From: Buchnera aphidicola (Protaphis terricola)
Lineage (GTDB): Bacteria > Pseudomonadota > Gammaproteobacteria > Enterobacterales > Enterobacteriaceae
Direction: 5' to 3'
Assembly: GCF_964059145.1 (NCBI RefSeq)
Contig: NZ_OZ060405.1
Location: 543,167-607,166 of the forward strand
Length of the DNA stretch: 64,000 nt
The notes under the pieces were generated by a model that saw nothing but the letters and a program-made list of their open reading frames with translations, was not told where the DNA came from and did no database searches. Made by a program: the position numbers and the translations under genes. Below are positions 49,780-59,677 of the stretch, piece after piece; the first letter of the stretch is position 1, and each line of letters opens with the position of its first letter.

Positions 49780-51039
49780 TTATGAGCGCTTCATCATGTC
49801 AAAAAATTCATTATTAGTTTTTGTCATAGATAGTTTATTTAATAAAAATTCCATTGCATCTATCTCGCTCATAGGATGAATAATTTTTCTTAATATCCAC
49901 ATTTTTTGAAGTTCATCTGGAAGAGTTAGTAATTCTTCTTTTCTAGTACCAGATCTATTATAATCAATAGCTGGAAAAACACGTTTTTCTGCTATTTTTC
50001 TAGACAATGGTAATTCCATATTTCCTGTACCTTTAAATTCTTCATAAATTACTTCATCCATTTTTGATCCTGTATCAACTAGAGCAGTTGCAATGATTGT
50101 TAAACTACCACCCTCTTCTACATTTCTTGCAGCACCAAAAAATCGTTTAGGTCTATGTAACGCATTAGCATCAACTCCTCCAGTTAAAACTTTCCCAGAA
50201 GCTGGTACTACAGTATTATAAGCACGTGCTAATCGAGTAATTGAATCAAGCAATATAATTACATCTTTTTTATGTTCTACTAATCTCTTTGCTTTTTCAA
50301 TAACCATTTCTGCAACTTGTACATGTCTTGATGCAGGTTCATCAAAAGTAGATGCAACAACTTCACCTTTTACTAATCTCTGCATTTCAGTAACTTCTTC
50401 TGGTCTTTCATCAATTAACAAAACCATTAATACACAATCTGGATGGTTATAAGCTATACTTTGAGCAATATTCTGTAATAAAATTGTTTTTCCTGCTTTA
50501 GGGGGCGCTACTATTAAACCTCTTTGACCTCTTCCTATAGGTGAAGCAAGATCTAATACCCTTGTAGTTAAATCTTCCGTTGAACCATTCCCCCTTTCCA
50601 TTCTTAAACGAGAATTTGCATGCAAAGGTGTTAAATTTTCAAATAAAATTTTACTTCTTGCATTTTCAGGTTTATCATAATTTACTTCATTTACTTTTAA
50701 TAAAGCAAAATATCTTTCACCTTCTTTTGGTGGTCTTATTTTTCCAGAAATAGTATCACCAGTTCTTAAATTAAATCTACGAATTTGACTAGGTGATACA
50801 TATATATCATCGGGCCCAGCTAAATAAGAACTATCAGCAGATCGAAGAAAACCGAATCCATCTTGTAATATTTCTAAAACTCCATCGCCGAAAATATCTT
50901 CTCCACTTTTTGAATGTTGTTTAAGGATTGCAAAAATAATATCTTGTTTACGCATACGCGCTAAATTTTCCAACCCCATTTTTTCACCAAGAATAATTAA
51001 TTCAGAAACGGGCATATTTTTAAGTGCGGTAAGATTCAT
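49780..51039 (-). CDS. rho: Transcription termination factor Rho
   Basis: RNA-translocating hexameric ATPase that ends transcription. 419 residues, exactly E. coli length and highly conserved: N-terminal helix bundle (1-47), cold-shock-like RNA-binding domain (48-120, GFGFLRS), Walker [12 protein letters not shown] near 176, Walker [18 protein letters not shown] near 205, and the R loop and C-terminal arm. trxA lies upstream on the same strand, as in E. coli. Strong conservation suggests Rho remains important although intrinsic hairpins are few. Confidence 0.97.
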   Translation of the reverse strand: MNLTALKNMPVSELIILGEKMGLENLARMRKQDIIFAILKQHSKSGEDIFGDGVLEILQDGFGFLRSADSSYLAGPDDIYVSPSQIRRFNLRTGDTISGKIRPPKEGERYFALLKVNEVNYDKPENARSKILFENLTPLHANSRLRMERGNGSTEDLTTRVLDLASPIGRGQRGLIVAPPKAGKTILLQNIAQSIAYNHPDCVLMVLLIDERPEEVTEMQRLVKGEVVASTFDEPASRHVQVAEMVIEKAKRLVEHKKDVIILLDSITRLARAYNTVVPASGKVLTGGVDANALHRPKRFFGAARNVEEGGSLTIIATALVDTGSKMDEVIYEEFKGTGNMELPLSRKIAEKRVFPAIDYNRSGTRKEELLTLPDELQKMWILRKIIHPMSEIDAMEFLLNKLSMTKTNNEFFDMMKRS

Positions 51040-51128
51040 AATGGTGGGTTCTTAGTAAAATCAGAGTGAATCTTGAAATGATAATATTGATATAACATAT
51101 ATTTTAAATTAATATTTTTATAAAAAGT

Positions 51129-51455
51129 TTATTTTATATTTTCATCTAAAAATTTTTTTAATTCTAATTTAGAAATAGCACCAATTTTTGTCGCTACAAC
51201 GTGGCTATTATGAAATAATAATAATGCAGGAATACCTCTAATAGAATATATAGGTGCAGTTTTTGGATTTTTTTCAATATTTAATTTAGTTACTTTTACT
51301 TTTTTAGCATATTCATCTGCTATCTCTTCTAAAATAGGAGCTAACATTTTACATGGATTACACCATTCAGCCCAAAAATCAACTAATATAAATTTCTTTG
51401 AGTTTAATACTTTTTCTTCAAAATTATGATCGGTTAATTCAATTATATTATTCAT
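51129..51455 (-). CDS. trxA: Thioredoxin 1, with altered WCNPC active site
   Basis: Disulfide reductase. 108 residues (E. coli 109). The active site is [13 protein letters not shown] with Cys32 and Cys35; the residue after the first Cys is Asn instead of the almost invariant Gly. The cis-Pro loop [15 protein letters not shown] segment (near 75) and [12 protein letters not shown] end are conserved. It is read before rho, as in E. coli; rhlB between rep and trxA is gone. Confidence 0.93.
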   Translation of the reverse strand: MNNIIELTDHNFEEKVLNSKKFILVDFWAEWCNPCKMLAPILEEIADEYAKKVKVTKLNIEKNPKTAPIYSIRGIPALLLFHNSHVVATKIGAISKLELKKFLDENIK

Positions 51456-51594
51456 TTTTTATTTACTCTATAAAGGGAGAAATTTAAAAAATTTTATTTA
51501 AATTTTTATATTAATACAATCTGTAATATTATCATTTTTATAGATTGATTTAAACTAAAATTATAGAATTTTAATTGTTTATAATTTTAAATAG

Positions 51595-53604
51595 TTATTT
51601 TTTTTTAATAATATTTTTCAAAATATTTATTTTTTTTACATTATTTATTTTATTTTTGAGAGTATCAGTTAAGACAATGTTCTGATCCCAATGTAAATCT
51701 TCTTTAGGTAGTTCAAATAAAAATCTACTAGGAATATTATACAATTTTTGACCATATTGTATTTTTGTTTGACAATATGTTAAAAATAACTGTTTTTTTG
51801 CCCTAGTCATTCCTACATATGCTAATCTTCTTTCTTCTTCTATATTATTTTCATTGATACTTTTTACATTAGGAAACGTTCCTTCACTCATACCAATAAT
51901 AAAAACAGAAGAAAACTCTAAACCTTTAGATGCATGTAAAGTCATTAATTGGACTTTATTTAAATCTTCAGATTTTTTTTCATTGTTTATAATATCACGA
52001 AGTGTCATTTTTGTAACAATATCTAATAAATTTAAAGGTTCTTCAAAATTACTTCCTTTTAATAAATTTTTTATCCAATCTGATAAAGTATTAATATTTT
52101 TAATACTTTTTTTTATTTTTTCAGATTCTTTTAAATGTTTTTTTAACCATGATTTATATTTAATATCATGAATAATAATATTTAAAATATTTATAGGTTC
52201 TGAAATAGATAAATTAGTCATTTTTTGAACCCATAAAGTAAATTTTTTTATTTTATTTATTGTAGAATTTCTTAAGACTGTTTTTATTTTTGGATTATCA
52301 ACAGCTTTAAAAAAACTAATATTTCTTTCAATAGAAAATTTTTCTATTTTATTAATTGTAGTAACACCTATTTTTCTATGAGGAGTATTTACTATTCTTA
52401 AAAATGCGTAATTATCATTATGATTGGTAATTAAACGAAGATAACTTAAAAGATCTTTGATTTCTGGATGTGAAAAAAATGATGTATTATTAGAAATATT
52501 ATAAGGAATATTTCGTTTTAGAAATATTTTTTCTAGTATTTGAGATTGATAGTTTCCTCGGTATAGTATAGCATAATTTTTATATTTTATTTTTTCTTGA
52601 GTACATTGAAAAATAATTTTTTGTGCAATTTTTTCTGCTTCAGCTTCTTCATTCTCTCCAATAATAATTTTGATTTTATTTCCATATTTTAATTTAGAAA
52701 ATAATTTTTTTTTTAAATAACTTGAATTATACGAAATAAGTTTATTTGCAGCTTTAAGTATTCTACCATATGAACGATAATTTTGCTCCATTTTTATAAT
52801 TTTTAAATGAGGAAAATCTTTTTTTAATAAAAGAAGATTTTGCGGTTTAGCACCTCTCCAAGAATATATTGACTGATCATCGTCTCCTACTAATGTAAAA
52901 TTTGAATTTTTATTTGTAATTTCTTTGATCATTTCGTATTGACTATAACTAGTGTCTTGATATTCATCAATTAATAAATAAGTAATTTTTTTTTGCCATC
53001 GATCTTTTATAGTTTTATTATTTTTAAATAATAAAGTAGGGATACAAATTAAATCATCAAAATCTAATATATTTGATTTTTGTAAATGAACAGTATATTT
53101 TTTATAAAAATATGCAAAATCTTTTTCTTGATTAGATTTAGCTAATAATTGAACTTCCTTAGGAGTATAAAATTGATTTTTCCATAAAGAAATCATAAAA
53201 AGCAATGTTTTTAATGATTTAATATCATATTTAATATCACTAGTAATTTTTTTTAATAATATAATTTGATCTTTTTCATCAAATAAAGAAAAATTAGAAT
53301 TTAATTCCAAATATTTTATTTCTTTTTTAATGATTTTTAAACCAAATGAATGAAATGTTGAAATAATAATTTGTTTTATTTGACAAATATTTAAATTTTC
53401 TAAAAGACGAGTTTTTATTTCATGAGCAGCTTTATTAGTAAAAGTTAAAGCAATAATATTACTAGGTTTATATTTGCAATATTTTATTAAATAAATTATT
53501 TTATTAATAATAACTTTTGTTTTTCCTGAACCCGCCCCTGCTAATATTAAACAGGGACCATTAATGAGTTGTACTGCATTTTTTTGAATATAATTAAGAG
53601 ACAT
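51595..53604 (-). CDS. rep: ATP-dependent DNA helicase Rep
   Basis: UvrD/Rep-type superfamily 1A helicase that clears proteins ahead of the replication fork. 669 residues (E. coli 673). Motif I LAGAGSGKTKVI near 21, motif II LLIDEYQDTSYSQY near 208, motif III VGDDDQSIYSWRGA near 240, motif IV EQNYRS near 275, and motifs V/VI LMTLHASKGLEF and YVGMTRAKKQLFLTY near 550-600 are complete. The C-terminal end beyond 650 is Lys/Asn-rich and shorter. Confidence 0.95.
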   Translation of the reverse strand: MSLNYIQKNAVQLINGPCLILAGAGSGKTKVIINKIIYLIKYCKYKPSNIIALTFTNKAAHEIKTRLLENLNICQIKQIIISTFHSFGLKIIKKEIKYLELNSNFSLFDEKDQIILLKKITSDIKYDIKSLKTLLFMISLWKNQFYTPKEVQLLAKSNQEKDFAYFYKKYTVHLQKSNILDFDDLICIPTLLFKNNKTIKDRWQKKITYLLIDEYQDTSYSQYEMIKEITNKNSNFTLVGDDDQSIYSWRGAKPQNLLLLKKDFPHLKIIKMEQNYRSYGRILKAANKLISYNSSYLKKKLFSKLKYGNKIKIIIGENEEAEAEKIAQKIIFQCTQEKIKYKNYAILYRGNYQSQILEKIFLKRNIPYNISNNTSFFSHPEIKDLLSYLRLITNHNDNYAFLRIVNTPHRKIGVTTINKIEKFSIERNISFFKAVDNPKIKTVLRNSTINKIKKFTLWVQKMTNLSISEPINILNIIIHDIKYKSWLKKHLKESEKIKKSIKNINTLSDWIKNLLKGSNFEEPLNLLDIVTKMTLRDIINNEKKSEDLNKVQLMTLHASKGLEFSSVFIIGMSEGTFPNVKSINENNIEEERRLAYVGMTRAKKQLFLTYCQTKIQYGQKLYNIPSRFLFELPKEDLHWDQNIVLTDTLKNKINNVKKINILKNIIKKK

Positions 53605-53679
53605 AAAATAGTAATATTGATTAGTTAATTAGAATGATTTAAAAATTTGAATAAAATTAATAAGAATAAACAATATATT

Positions 53680-55146
53680 TTAATTAAATGTACTTTTCAT
53701 ATTTTTCATATAATTTCTTAATTTATGTCCAATTACTTCAATTGGATGATTTCGGATTTGATCATTAATTTTGGATAAGTTTACATTATCTATTGATATA
53801 TCAGATATTTTTGATCCTAAATCAGATTTTTCAAGTCTCATTATAAAATTTTTAAGAATAGGGTATGCTGTATCAGAAAAAAGATAGCTTCCATATTCTG
53901 CTGTATCTGAAATAACCATATTCATTTCATATAATTTTTTTCTTGCAATTGTATTAGCAATTAATGGTAACTCATGAAGTGATTCATAATAAGCTGATTC
54001 ACTTTTAATACCTGTTTCTAGCATTGTTTCAAAAGCTAATTCAATACCTGCTTTTAATATCGCTACCATTAATGTTCCATGATCATAATATTCTTGTTCT
54101 AGTATATTTTTAAAATATAATGGAGCTTTTTCAAAAGGTTTTGATTTAATATTATGACGCCAATTTATTAGTTTTAAATCATTATTATTCCAGTCATTTA
54201 TCATTTCTTTAGAAAATTCACCAGAAATGATATTATCCATATGTTTTTTAAATAATGGTGATAATTCTATTTTTATTTTTTCAGATAATTGACATGCTCT
54301 AATTTTAGATGTATTAGACAGTCTATCCATCATTAACGTAATACCTCCATGTTTTAAAGATTTAGTAATTATTTCCCATCCATATTGTATAAATTTTCCT
54401 GAATATCCAGGGTCATTTTTATCTTGAATCATTTTTTCATAAAATATTAATGAAGCTGTTTGTAATAAACCACATAAAATAGTTTGTTCTCCCATTAAAT
54501 CAGATTTTACTTCTGCTATAAATGATGATTCTAAAACTCCAGCACGATGACCTCCGGTAGAAAAAGCCCATGCTTTAGCAAATTCTAATCCAATATTATT
54601 AGGATCATTTTCAGGATGAACTGCAATCAATGTTGGAACACCAAAACCTTTTTGAAATTCTTCTCGTACTTCAGTTCCAGGACATTTTGGAGCCATCATA
54701 ATTACTGTTATATCTTTTCTTATTTTTTCTCCGCATTCTACAATATTAAAACCATGAGAATATCCTAAACATGCATTAGGCTTCATTAATTTTTGAATAT
54801 CTTTGATTACATTAGAATGTTGTTTATCTGGTGTTAAATTAATTATTAAGTCTGCAGTAGGTATTAAATTTTCATAATTATTTACTGAAAAATGATGTTT
54901 TGTAGCGTTGATCCATGATTTGTTTTTTTTTAAAATACTATCATTTTTTAATGCATAAGAAATATTAAGACCTGAGTCCCTCATATTTAAACCTTGGTTT
55001 AAACCTTGAGATCCACAACCAATAATAACAATATTTTTATTTTTCAAAATATTATTTTTATTTTTAAATTCTTTTCTCTTCATAAGACGACATTTTTTTA
55101 ATTCTTTAATTTTTTTTCTAAAACATAGTTTATTAAAATAATTCAT
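53680..55146 (-). CDS. ilvC: Ketol-acid reductoisomerase (class II)
   Basis: Second step of valine and isoleucine synthesis, supplying essential amino acids to the host. 488 residues (E. coli 491). The NADPH loop [20 protein letters not shown] is near 40, [12 protein letters not shown] near 152 and the duplicated knotted domain with [16 protein letters not shown] near 390 are conserved. It begins 39 nt after ilvD on the same strand. In E. coli ilvC is next to the positive regulator ilvY and ilvD is in ilvGMEDA; here ilvD-ilvC is a merged pair without ilvY. Confidence 0.97.
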   Translation of the reverse strand: MNYFNKLCFRKKIKELKKCRLMKRKEFKNKNNILKNKNIVIIGCGSQGLNQGLNMRDSGLNISYALKNDSILKKNKSWINATKHHFSVNNYENLIPTADLIINLTPDKQHSNVIKDIQKLMKPNACLGYSHGFNIVECGEKIRKDITVIMMAPKCPGTEVREEFQKGFGVPTLIAVHPENDPNNIGLEFAKAWAFSTGGHRAGVLESSFIAEVKSDLMGEQTILCGLLQTASLIFYEKMIQDKNDPGYSGKFIQYGWEIITKSLKHGGITLMMDRLSNTSKIRACQLSEKIKIELSPLFKKHMDNIISGEFSKEMINDWNNNDLKLINWRHNIKSKPFEKAPLYFKNILEQEYYDHGTLMVAILKAGIELAFETMLETGIKSESAYYESLHELPLIANTIARKKLYEMNMVISDTAEYGSYLFSDTAYPILKNFIMRLEKSDLGSKISDISIDNVNLSKINDQIRNHPIEVIGHKLRNYMKNMKSTFN

Positions 55147-55185
55147 TTTATTAATTCCTACTTTTAAAAATTTATTAATTATTAA

Positions 55186-57048
55186 TTATTTATTATATAA
55201 ATTTTTTAATTTATTTCTGTTCCTTATTGCTCCAGTATCAGCACTTGTTGCAAAAGATGCATAAAATTTTAATGCTAAAGATATTTTTCTTTTTCGATTG
55301 AATGGTTTAAATGCTTGTTCACCTTTTAACTTTTCTTGTATAATTCGATTTTTTAGTTCTTTTTTTGTAATATTTAAATGAATACTTTTTTTATAGATAT
55401 TTATTTGAATATTATCTCCATTTTTCACTAATGCTATCACTCCTTGACTTGCAGCTTCAGGAGAAATATGCCCAATTGATAATCCTGATGTACCACCTGA
55501 AAATCGACCATCTGTTATTAATGCACATGTTTTATCTAATTTCATAGATTTTAAATATGTTGTTGGATAAAGCATTTCTTGCATTCCTGGTCCGCCTTTA
55601 GGACCTTCATATCGAATTACTATGACATCTCCAGGAATAATTTTTTTATTTAAAATTGCTTTAACAGCATCTTCTTGACTTTCATAAACCTTTGCTACTC
55701 CAGAAAAAATATAATTATTTTTATTAATACCAGCAGTTTTTATTATGCAGCCATTTTTTGCTAAATTTCCATATAAAATAGATAAACCTCCTTCTTTACT
55801 ATATGCATGATCACAAGATCTAATACATCCATTAATACGATCTTTATCTAATGTTTTCCATCTAAAATTTTGTGAAAATGGTTCAATAGTTTTTACTCCA
55901 CTAGGAGCTGAATAAAACATTTCTATTATATCAGCATTTTTAGTATTTAAAATATCATAGTTCTTTAGTGTTTCTTCTAAAGTTAACTTTAATATATTTT
56001 TCGTTTGATTTTTTAATAAATTAAAACGATTTAATTCAGACAAAATACCCATAATTCCACCTGCTCGATGTACATCTTCTATATGATATAATTGTGTACT
56101 TGGAGAAACTTTACAAATATGTGGAGTATTTTTAGAAAGAATATCAATATCAGACATATTAAAGTTTATTTTCCCTTCATTAGCTGCAGCTAATAAATGC
56201 AATATAGTATTTGTTGATCCTCCCATAGCAATATCTAATCTCATTGCATTTTTGAAAGCATCCCTATTAGCAATATTTCTAGGTAGAACTTTATCATTAT
56301 TATTTTCATAATAATCTTTTGTAATTTTCACTATGATTTGAGCAGATTTTTTAAATAATTTTTTACGGTTTATATGAGTTGCTAATAACGTTCCATTTCC
56401 TGGCAATGCTAATCCAATAGCTTCCATTAAACAATTCATGGAGTTAGCAGTAAACATACCTGAACAAGAACCACATGTAGGACATGATAATTGTTCTATT
56501 TTTTTTATAAACTCATTTGATTGTTTAGGATCTCCTCCGTGAGTAATTGCATCGACTAAATCAATTTTTTTTATTTTATCTTCTATTTTTATTTTACCAG
56601 CTTCCATTGGTCCGCCTGAAACAAAAACTGAAGGTATATTTAAACGCATCGATGCCATAAACATTGCTGGTGTAATTTTATCACAATTAGAAATACATAT
56701 CATTGCATCAACACAGTGAGCATTAATGACATATTCTACAGAATCTGCAATTAATTCTCGTGACGGCAAAGAATATAACATTCCTGAATGTCCCATTGCA
56801 ATACCGTCATCTATTGCGATAGTATTAAATTCTTTTGGAACACCTCCTGATTTATAAATTTCTTTTGAAATTACTTTTCCAACTTTTTGCAAATGAATAT
56901 GTCCTGGTACAAACTCTGAAAATGAATTTACTATAGCAATAATAGGTTTTTTAAAATCTTCTTCATTCATACCTGTAGCGCGCCATAATGCTCTAGCTCC
57001 AGACATATTTCGTCCATGGGTTGTTTTAAAAGAACGATATTTAGGCAT
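55186..57048 (-). CDS. ilvD: Dihydroxy-acid dehydratase
   Basis: Fe-S dehydratase, third step of valine/isoleucine synthesis. 620 residues (E. coli 616), starting [20 protein letters not shown]. Cluster cysteines are in [10 protein letters not shown] near 122 and [19 protein letters not shown] near 195; [11 protein letters not shown] near 490 and [15 protein letters not shown] near 515 are intact. It is transcribed before ilvC. Its cluster depends on the isc/nfu systems also present in the window. Confidence 0.97.
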   Translation of the reverse strand: MPKYRSFKTTHGRNMSGARALWRATGMNEEDFKKPIIAIVNSFSEFVPGHIHLQKVGKVISKEIYKSGGVPKEFNTIAIDDGIAMGHSGMLYSLPSRELIADSVEYVINAHCVDAMICISNCDKITPAMFMASMRLNIPSVFVSGGPMEAGKIKIEDKIKKIDLVDAITHGGDPKQSNEFIKKIEQLSCPTCGSCSGMFTANSMNCLMEAIGLALPGNGTLLATHINRKKLFKKSAQIIVKITKDYYENNNDKVLPRNIANRDAFKNAMRLDIAMGGSTNTILHLLAAANEGKINFNMSDIDILSKNTPHICKVSPSTQLYHIEDVHRAGGIMGILSELNRFNLLKNQTKNILKLTLEETLKNYDILNTKNADIIEMFYSAPSGVKTIEPFSQNFRWKTLDKDRINGCIRSCDHAYSKEGGLSILYGNLAKNGCIIKTAGINKNNYIFSGVAKVYESQEDAVKAILNKKIIPGDVIVIRYEGPKGGPGMQEMLYPTTYLKSMKLDKTCALITDGRFSGGTSGLSIGHISPEAASQGVIALVKNGDNIQINIYKKSIHLNITKKELKNRIIQEKLKGEQAFKPFNRKRKISLALKFYASFATSADTGAIRNRNKLKNLYNK

Positions 57049-57171
57049 TTTAAAAATCTCTTAAATATTTAAAGAATTAACTTTTTAATATATTGTAAAA
57101 TATATTTCTAGAATATTTTTTATAGGAATAATAATGATTGTTTAAAATTGTTTTATTGAAGAGTAAATTTT

Positions 57172-57247
57172 TGGCAGGGGTGAAAGGATTTGAACCTCCA
57201 ACTTTCGGTTTTGGAGACCGATGCTCTACCAATTGAACTACACCCCT
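57172..57247 (-). tRNA. tRNA-Trp (anticodon CCA)
   Basis: On the minus strand AGGGGTGTAGTTCAATTGGT with anticodon CCA, matching E. coli trpT. The acceptor stem AGGGGTG pairs with CACCCCT; discriminator G and an encoded CCA follow (57174-57172). The T stem has two G-T wobbles. With tRNA-Gly it is one of two genes here that still encode the full CCA end. Confidence 0.96.
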
Positions 57248-57276
57248 AATGATTTTTAAATTTTTTAAAATAACTA

Positions 57277-57305
57277 ATTATATTCTGAATTAATAAAAAA
57301 GTCTA
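57277..57305 (-). promoter_or_regulatory. Possible promoter of tRNA-Trp
   Basis: A perfect TATAAT -10 lies on the minus strand at 57282-57277, 30 nt before the tRNA; 17 nt upstream the -35 region is TAGACT, a weak match. The same stretch is part of an inverted repeat (57302-57345). Confidence 0.35.
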
Positions 57306-57345
57306 CTTTCTATTTTAGAAAAAAATCTTATTTTTTAAAAGTAGA
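57302..57345. repeat. Interrupted inverted repeat between tRNA-Trp and iscS
   Basis: TCTACTTT (57302-57309) is repeated inverted as AAAGTAGA (57338-57345). The loop can itself pair through an A run and a T run, which would make one long imperfect hairpin. It lies upstream of both divergent transcripts (tRNA-Trp and iscS), so it is not an obvious terminator. Confidence 0.4.
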
Positions 57346-57423
57346 TATTTTTTTAAAACGAAATATTTATTAAAATGATAGAATATCACTTATTTAATAA
57401 TATTTATTAAGGTAAATAATTTT

Positions 57424-58638
57424 ATGAAACATCCAATTTATTTAGATTATGCATCAACTACTCCAGTTGATTTTAAAGTTGCAAAAAAAATGATGAATTA
57501 TCTAACAATAGATGGAATATTTGGAAATTCGGCTTCTCGTTCACATAAATTTGGTTGGGAGGCAGAAGAAATTGTTGATATAGCCCGTAATCAAATTGCA
57601 AATTTAATTGGTGCAGATTCACGTGAAATTATATTTACTTCTGGAGCAACTGAATCAAATAATTTAGCTATTAAAGGTATTGCATTATTTTATAAAAAAA
57701 AAGGTAATCATATTATTACAAGTAAAACTGAACATAAATCAGTATTAGATACTTGTAGATATTTAGAAAGCGAAGGTTTTTCTATAACTTATTTAAATCC
57801 TAAAAATAATGGAATTATTGATTTAAATGATTTAAAAAAAAATATAAGAAAAAATACAATACTTGTTTCTATAATGCATGTTAATAATGAAATTGGAATT
57901 ATACAAGATATTAATAATATATCTAAAATTTGCAAATCTCACGATATTTTTTTCCATGTTGATGCTACTCAAAGTATAGGTAAAATCAAAGTTGATGTAA
58001 AAACATCATTTATAGATTTAATGTCTTTTTCAGCTCATAAATTATATGGTCCAAAAGGTATAGGAGGTTTATATATACGAAGAAAACCCCGCATTCGATT
58101 ATTAGCTGCTATACATGGGGGCGGGCATGAACGTGGTATGAGATCTGGAACTTTGCCAGTACATCAAATCGTAGGTATGGGAGAAGCATTTCGTATAGCA
58201 GAAAAAAAACTAAAAGATGATTTTATTCATTTAAATAATTTGAGAAACGATTTATGGAATGGCATTAAAAATATTGAAGAAGTTTATTTAAATAGTGATT
58301 TAAAACAAGGAGCACCACATATTTTAAATGTTAGTTTTAATTATGTTGAAGGTGAATCTTTAATTATGTCGTTAAAAGATTTAGCAATTTCTTCAGGATC
58401 AGCATGTACTTCATCTAGTTTAGAACCTTCATATGTATTAAAAGCTTTAGGTATTAAAGATGAATTAGCACATAGTTCTATTCGTTTTTCTATTGGTAGA
58501 TTTACAACAAAAGAAGAAATTCAATATACAATAAAATTAGTACATCAATCTATTTCTAAACTTCGTGAACTTTCACCATTATGGGAAATGTTTAAATCAG
58601 GAGTTGATTTAAACAGTATAGAATGGGATCATAATTAA
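57424..58638 (+). CDS. iscS: Cysteine desulfurase IscS
   Basis: PLP enzyme that takes sulfur from cysteine for Fe-S clusters and tRNA thiolation. 404 residues, exactly as in E. coli. PLP-binding Lys206 is in [12 protein letters not shown], the persulfide-carrying Cys328 in [13 protein letters not shown], and the end [25 protein letters not shown] C-terminus that binds IscU is conserved. It is the first gene of iscS-iscU-hscB-hscA-fdx; the repressor iscR that precedes it in E. coli is absent, so expression is probably constitutive (inference). Confidence 0.97.
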   Translation: MKHPIYLDYASTTPVDFKVAKKMMNYLTIDGIFGNSASRSHKFGWEAEEIVDIARNQIANLIGADSREIIFTSGATESNNLAIKGIALFYKKKGNHIITSKTEHKSVLDTCRYLESEGFSITYLNPKNNGIIDLNDLKKNIRKNTILVSIMHVNNEIGIIQDINNISKICKSHDIFFHVDATQSIGKIKVDVKTSFIDLMSFSAHKLYGPKGIGGLYIRRKPRIRLLAAIHGGGHERGMRSGTLPVHQIVGMGEAFRIAEKKLKDDFIHLNNLRNDLWNGIKNIEEVYLNSDLKQGAPHILNVSFNYVEGESLIMSLKDLAISSGSACTSSSLEPSYVLKALGIKDELAHSSIRFSIGRFTTKEEIQYTIKLVHQSISKLRELSPLWEMFKSGVDLNSIEWDHN

Positions 58639-58672
58639 AAAAATTTTAAATTTAAATAAAAAGGTATTAAAA

Positions 58673-59059
58673 ATGGCTTATAGTAAAAAAGTTATGGATC
58701 ATTATGAAAATCCTCGCAATGTCGGTTCTTTTTCTAATACTGATACTAATGTAGGAAGTGGTTTAGTAGGTGCACCTGCTTGTGGTGATGTGATGAAGTT
58801 ACAAATTAAAGTAAACTCAAAAGGAATTATTGAAGATGCTTGTTTTAAAACGTACGGTTGTGGTTCTGCTATTGCTTCTAGTTCACTTGTCACAGAATGG
58901 ATTAAGGGTAAATCTATAAAAGAAGCAGAATCAATTAAAAATACAAGTATAGTAGAAGAATTGGAATTACCTCCAGTTAAAATTCATTGTTCAATTTTAG
59001 CAGAAGATGCTATTAAAGCGGCTATTGCAGATTATAAAAATAAAATGAATAAAGAATAA
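58673..59059 (+). CDS. iscU: Iron-sulfur cluster scaffold IscU
   Basis: Scaffold on which 2Fe-2S clusters are built. 128 residues, E. coli 128. Cluster ligands Cys37, Asp39, Cys63, His105 and Cys106 are all at E. coli positions, and LPPVK (99-103), the peptide recognised by HscA, is intact. It follows iscS by 34 nt. In E. coli iscA comes next; here a terminator-like hairpin and then hscB follow. Confidence 0.97.
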   Translation: MAYSKKVMDHYENPRNVGSFSNTDTNVGSGLVGAPACGDVMKLQIKVNSKGIIEDACFKTYGCGSAIASSSLVTEWIKGKSIKEAESIKNTSIVEELELPPVKIHCSILAEDAIKAAIADYKNKMNKE

Positions 59060-59069
59060 TTTTTTATTG

Positions 59070-59101
59070 TTTAATGTTGAAAATTTTTTTTCAACATTAA
59101 A
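59070..59101 (+). terminator. Hairpin between iscU and hscB
   Basis: TTTAATGTTGAAAA (59070-59083) pairs perfectly with TTTTCAACATTAAA (59088-59101) around a four-T loop. It is A/T-rich with three GC pairs, ending in T-rich DNA. It occupies the position where iscA was lost and may lower expression of hscBA-fdx relative to iscSU, or end some transcripts. Confidence 0.6.
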
Positions 59102-59141
59102 TTTAATTAAATTTTAAATAAAATTGTAATTTAGGTGGTTT

Positions 59142-59639
59142 ATGAACTATTTTGAATTATTCTTATTACCAAAACAATTTCAGATAGATATCAAAATTCT
59201 TAATAAAAATTATTACAAATTACAATTAAAATTCCATCCTGATTTATTTATAAATAATTCTAAATATAAACAAAATCAAATTTTAGAAAAATCTATAGAA
59301 ATTAATAAAGGATATGAAATTTTAAAGAATTCATTAAATAGATCAATATATTTACTTTCTTTAAATGGCATTAACACACAACAAAAAAATTTATTATCTG
59401 ATAATCCATCTTTTTTAAAAAAATATTTTTTTCTATATGAAGAATTAGAAAGTATAAAAACAAAAAATAATTTAACTATTACTCATATTGATAAGTTTTT
59501 AAAAAAAATAAAATATGAAATAAAATATTGTGAAAATAAAATTAACTATGCATTTAATGAAAAAAAATGGAATAAAGTAATTTATAGAATATCTCAATTG
59601 AGATTTTTAAATAAGATTTTGATAAATTTAAAAAAATAA
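59142..59639 (+). CDS. hscB: Co-chaperone HscB (Hsc20)
   Basis: J-domain protein that brings IscU to HscA and stimulates its ATPase. 165 residues (E. coli 171). The J domain (1-75) has HPD at 32-34; the C-terminal three-helix domain (80-165) that binds IscU is recognisable though Lys/Asn-rich. An AGGTGG ribosome-binding site precedes the start. hscA follows 38 nt later. Confidence 0.92.
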   Translation: MNYFELFLLPKQFQIDIKILNKNYYKLQLKFHPDLFINNSKYKQNQILEKSIEINKGYEILKNSLNRSIYLLSLNGINTQQKNLLSDNPSFLKKYFFLYEELESIKTKNNLTITHIDKFLKKIKYEIKYCENKINYAFNEKKWNKVIYRISQLRFLNKILINLKK

Positions 59640-59677
59640 TTTTTTTGATTTAATTAAATAAATTAGGAAATTTTTAT

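Noticed and set aside
51854..52171. Open frame antisense to rep
   Set aside because: Opposite conserved helicase motifs; no independent support.
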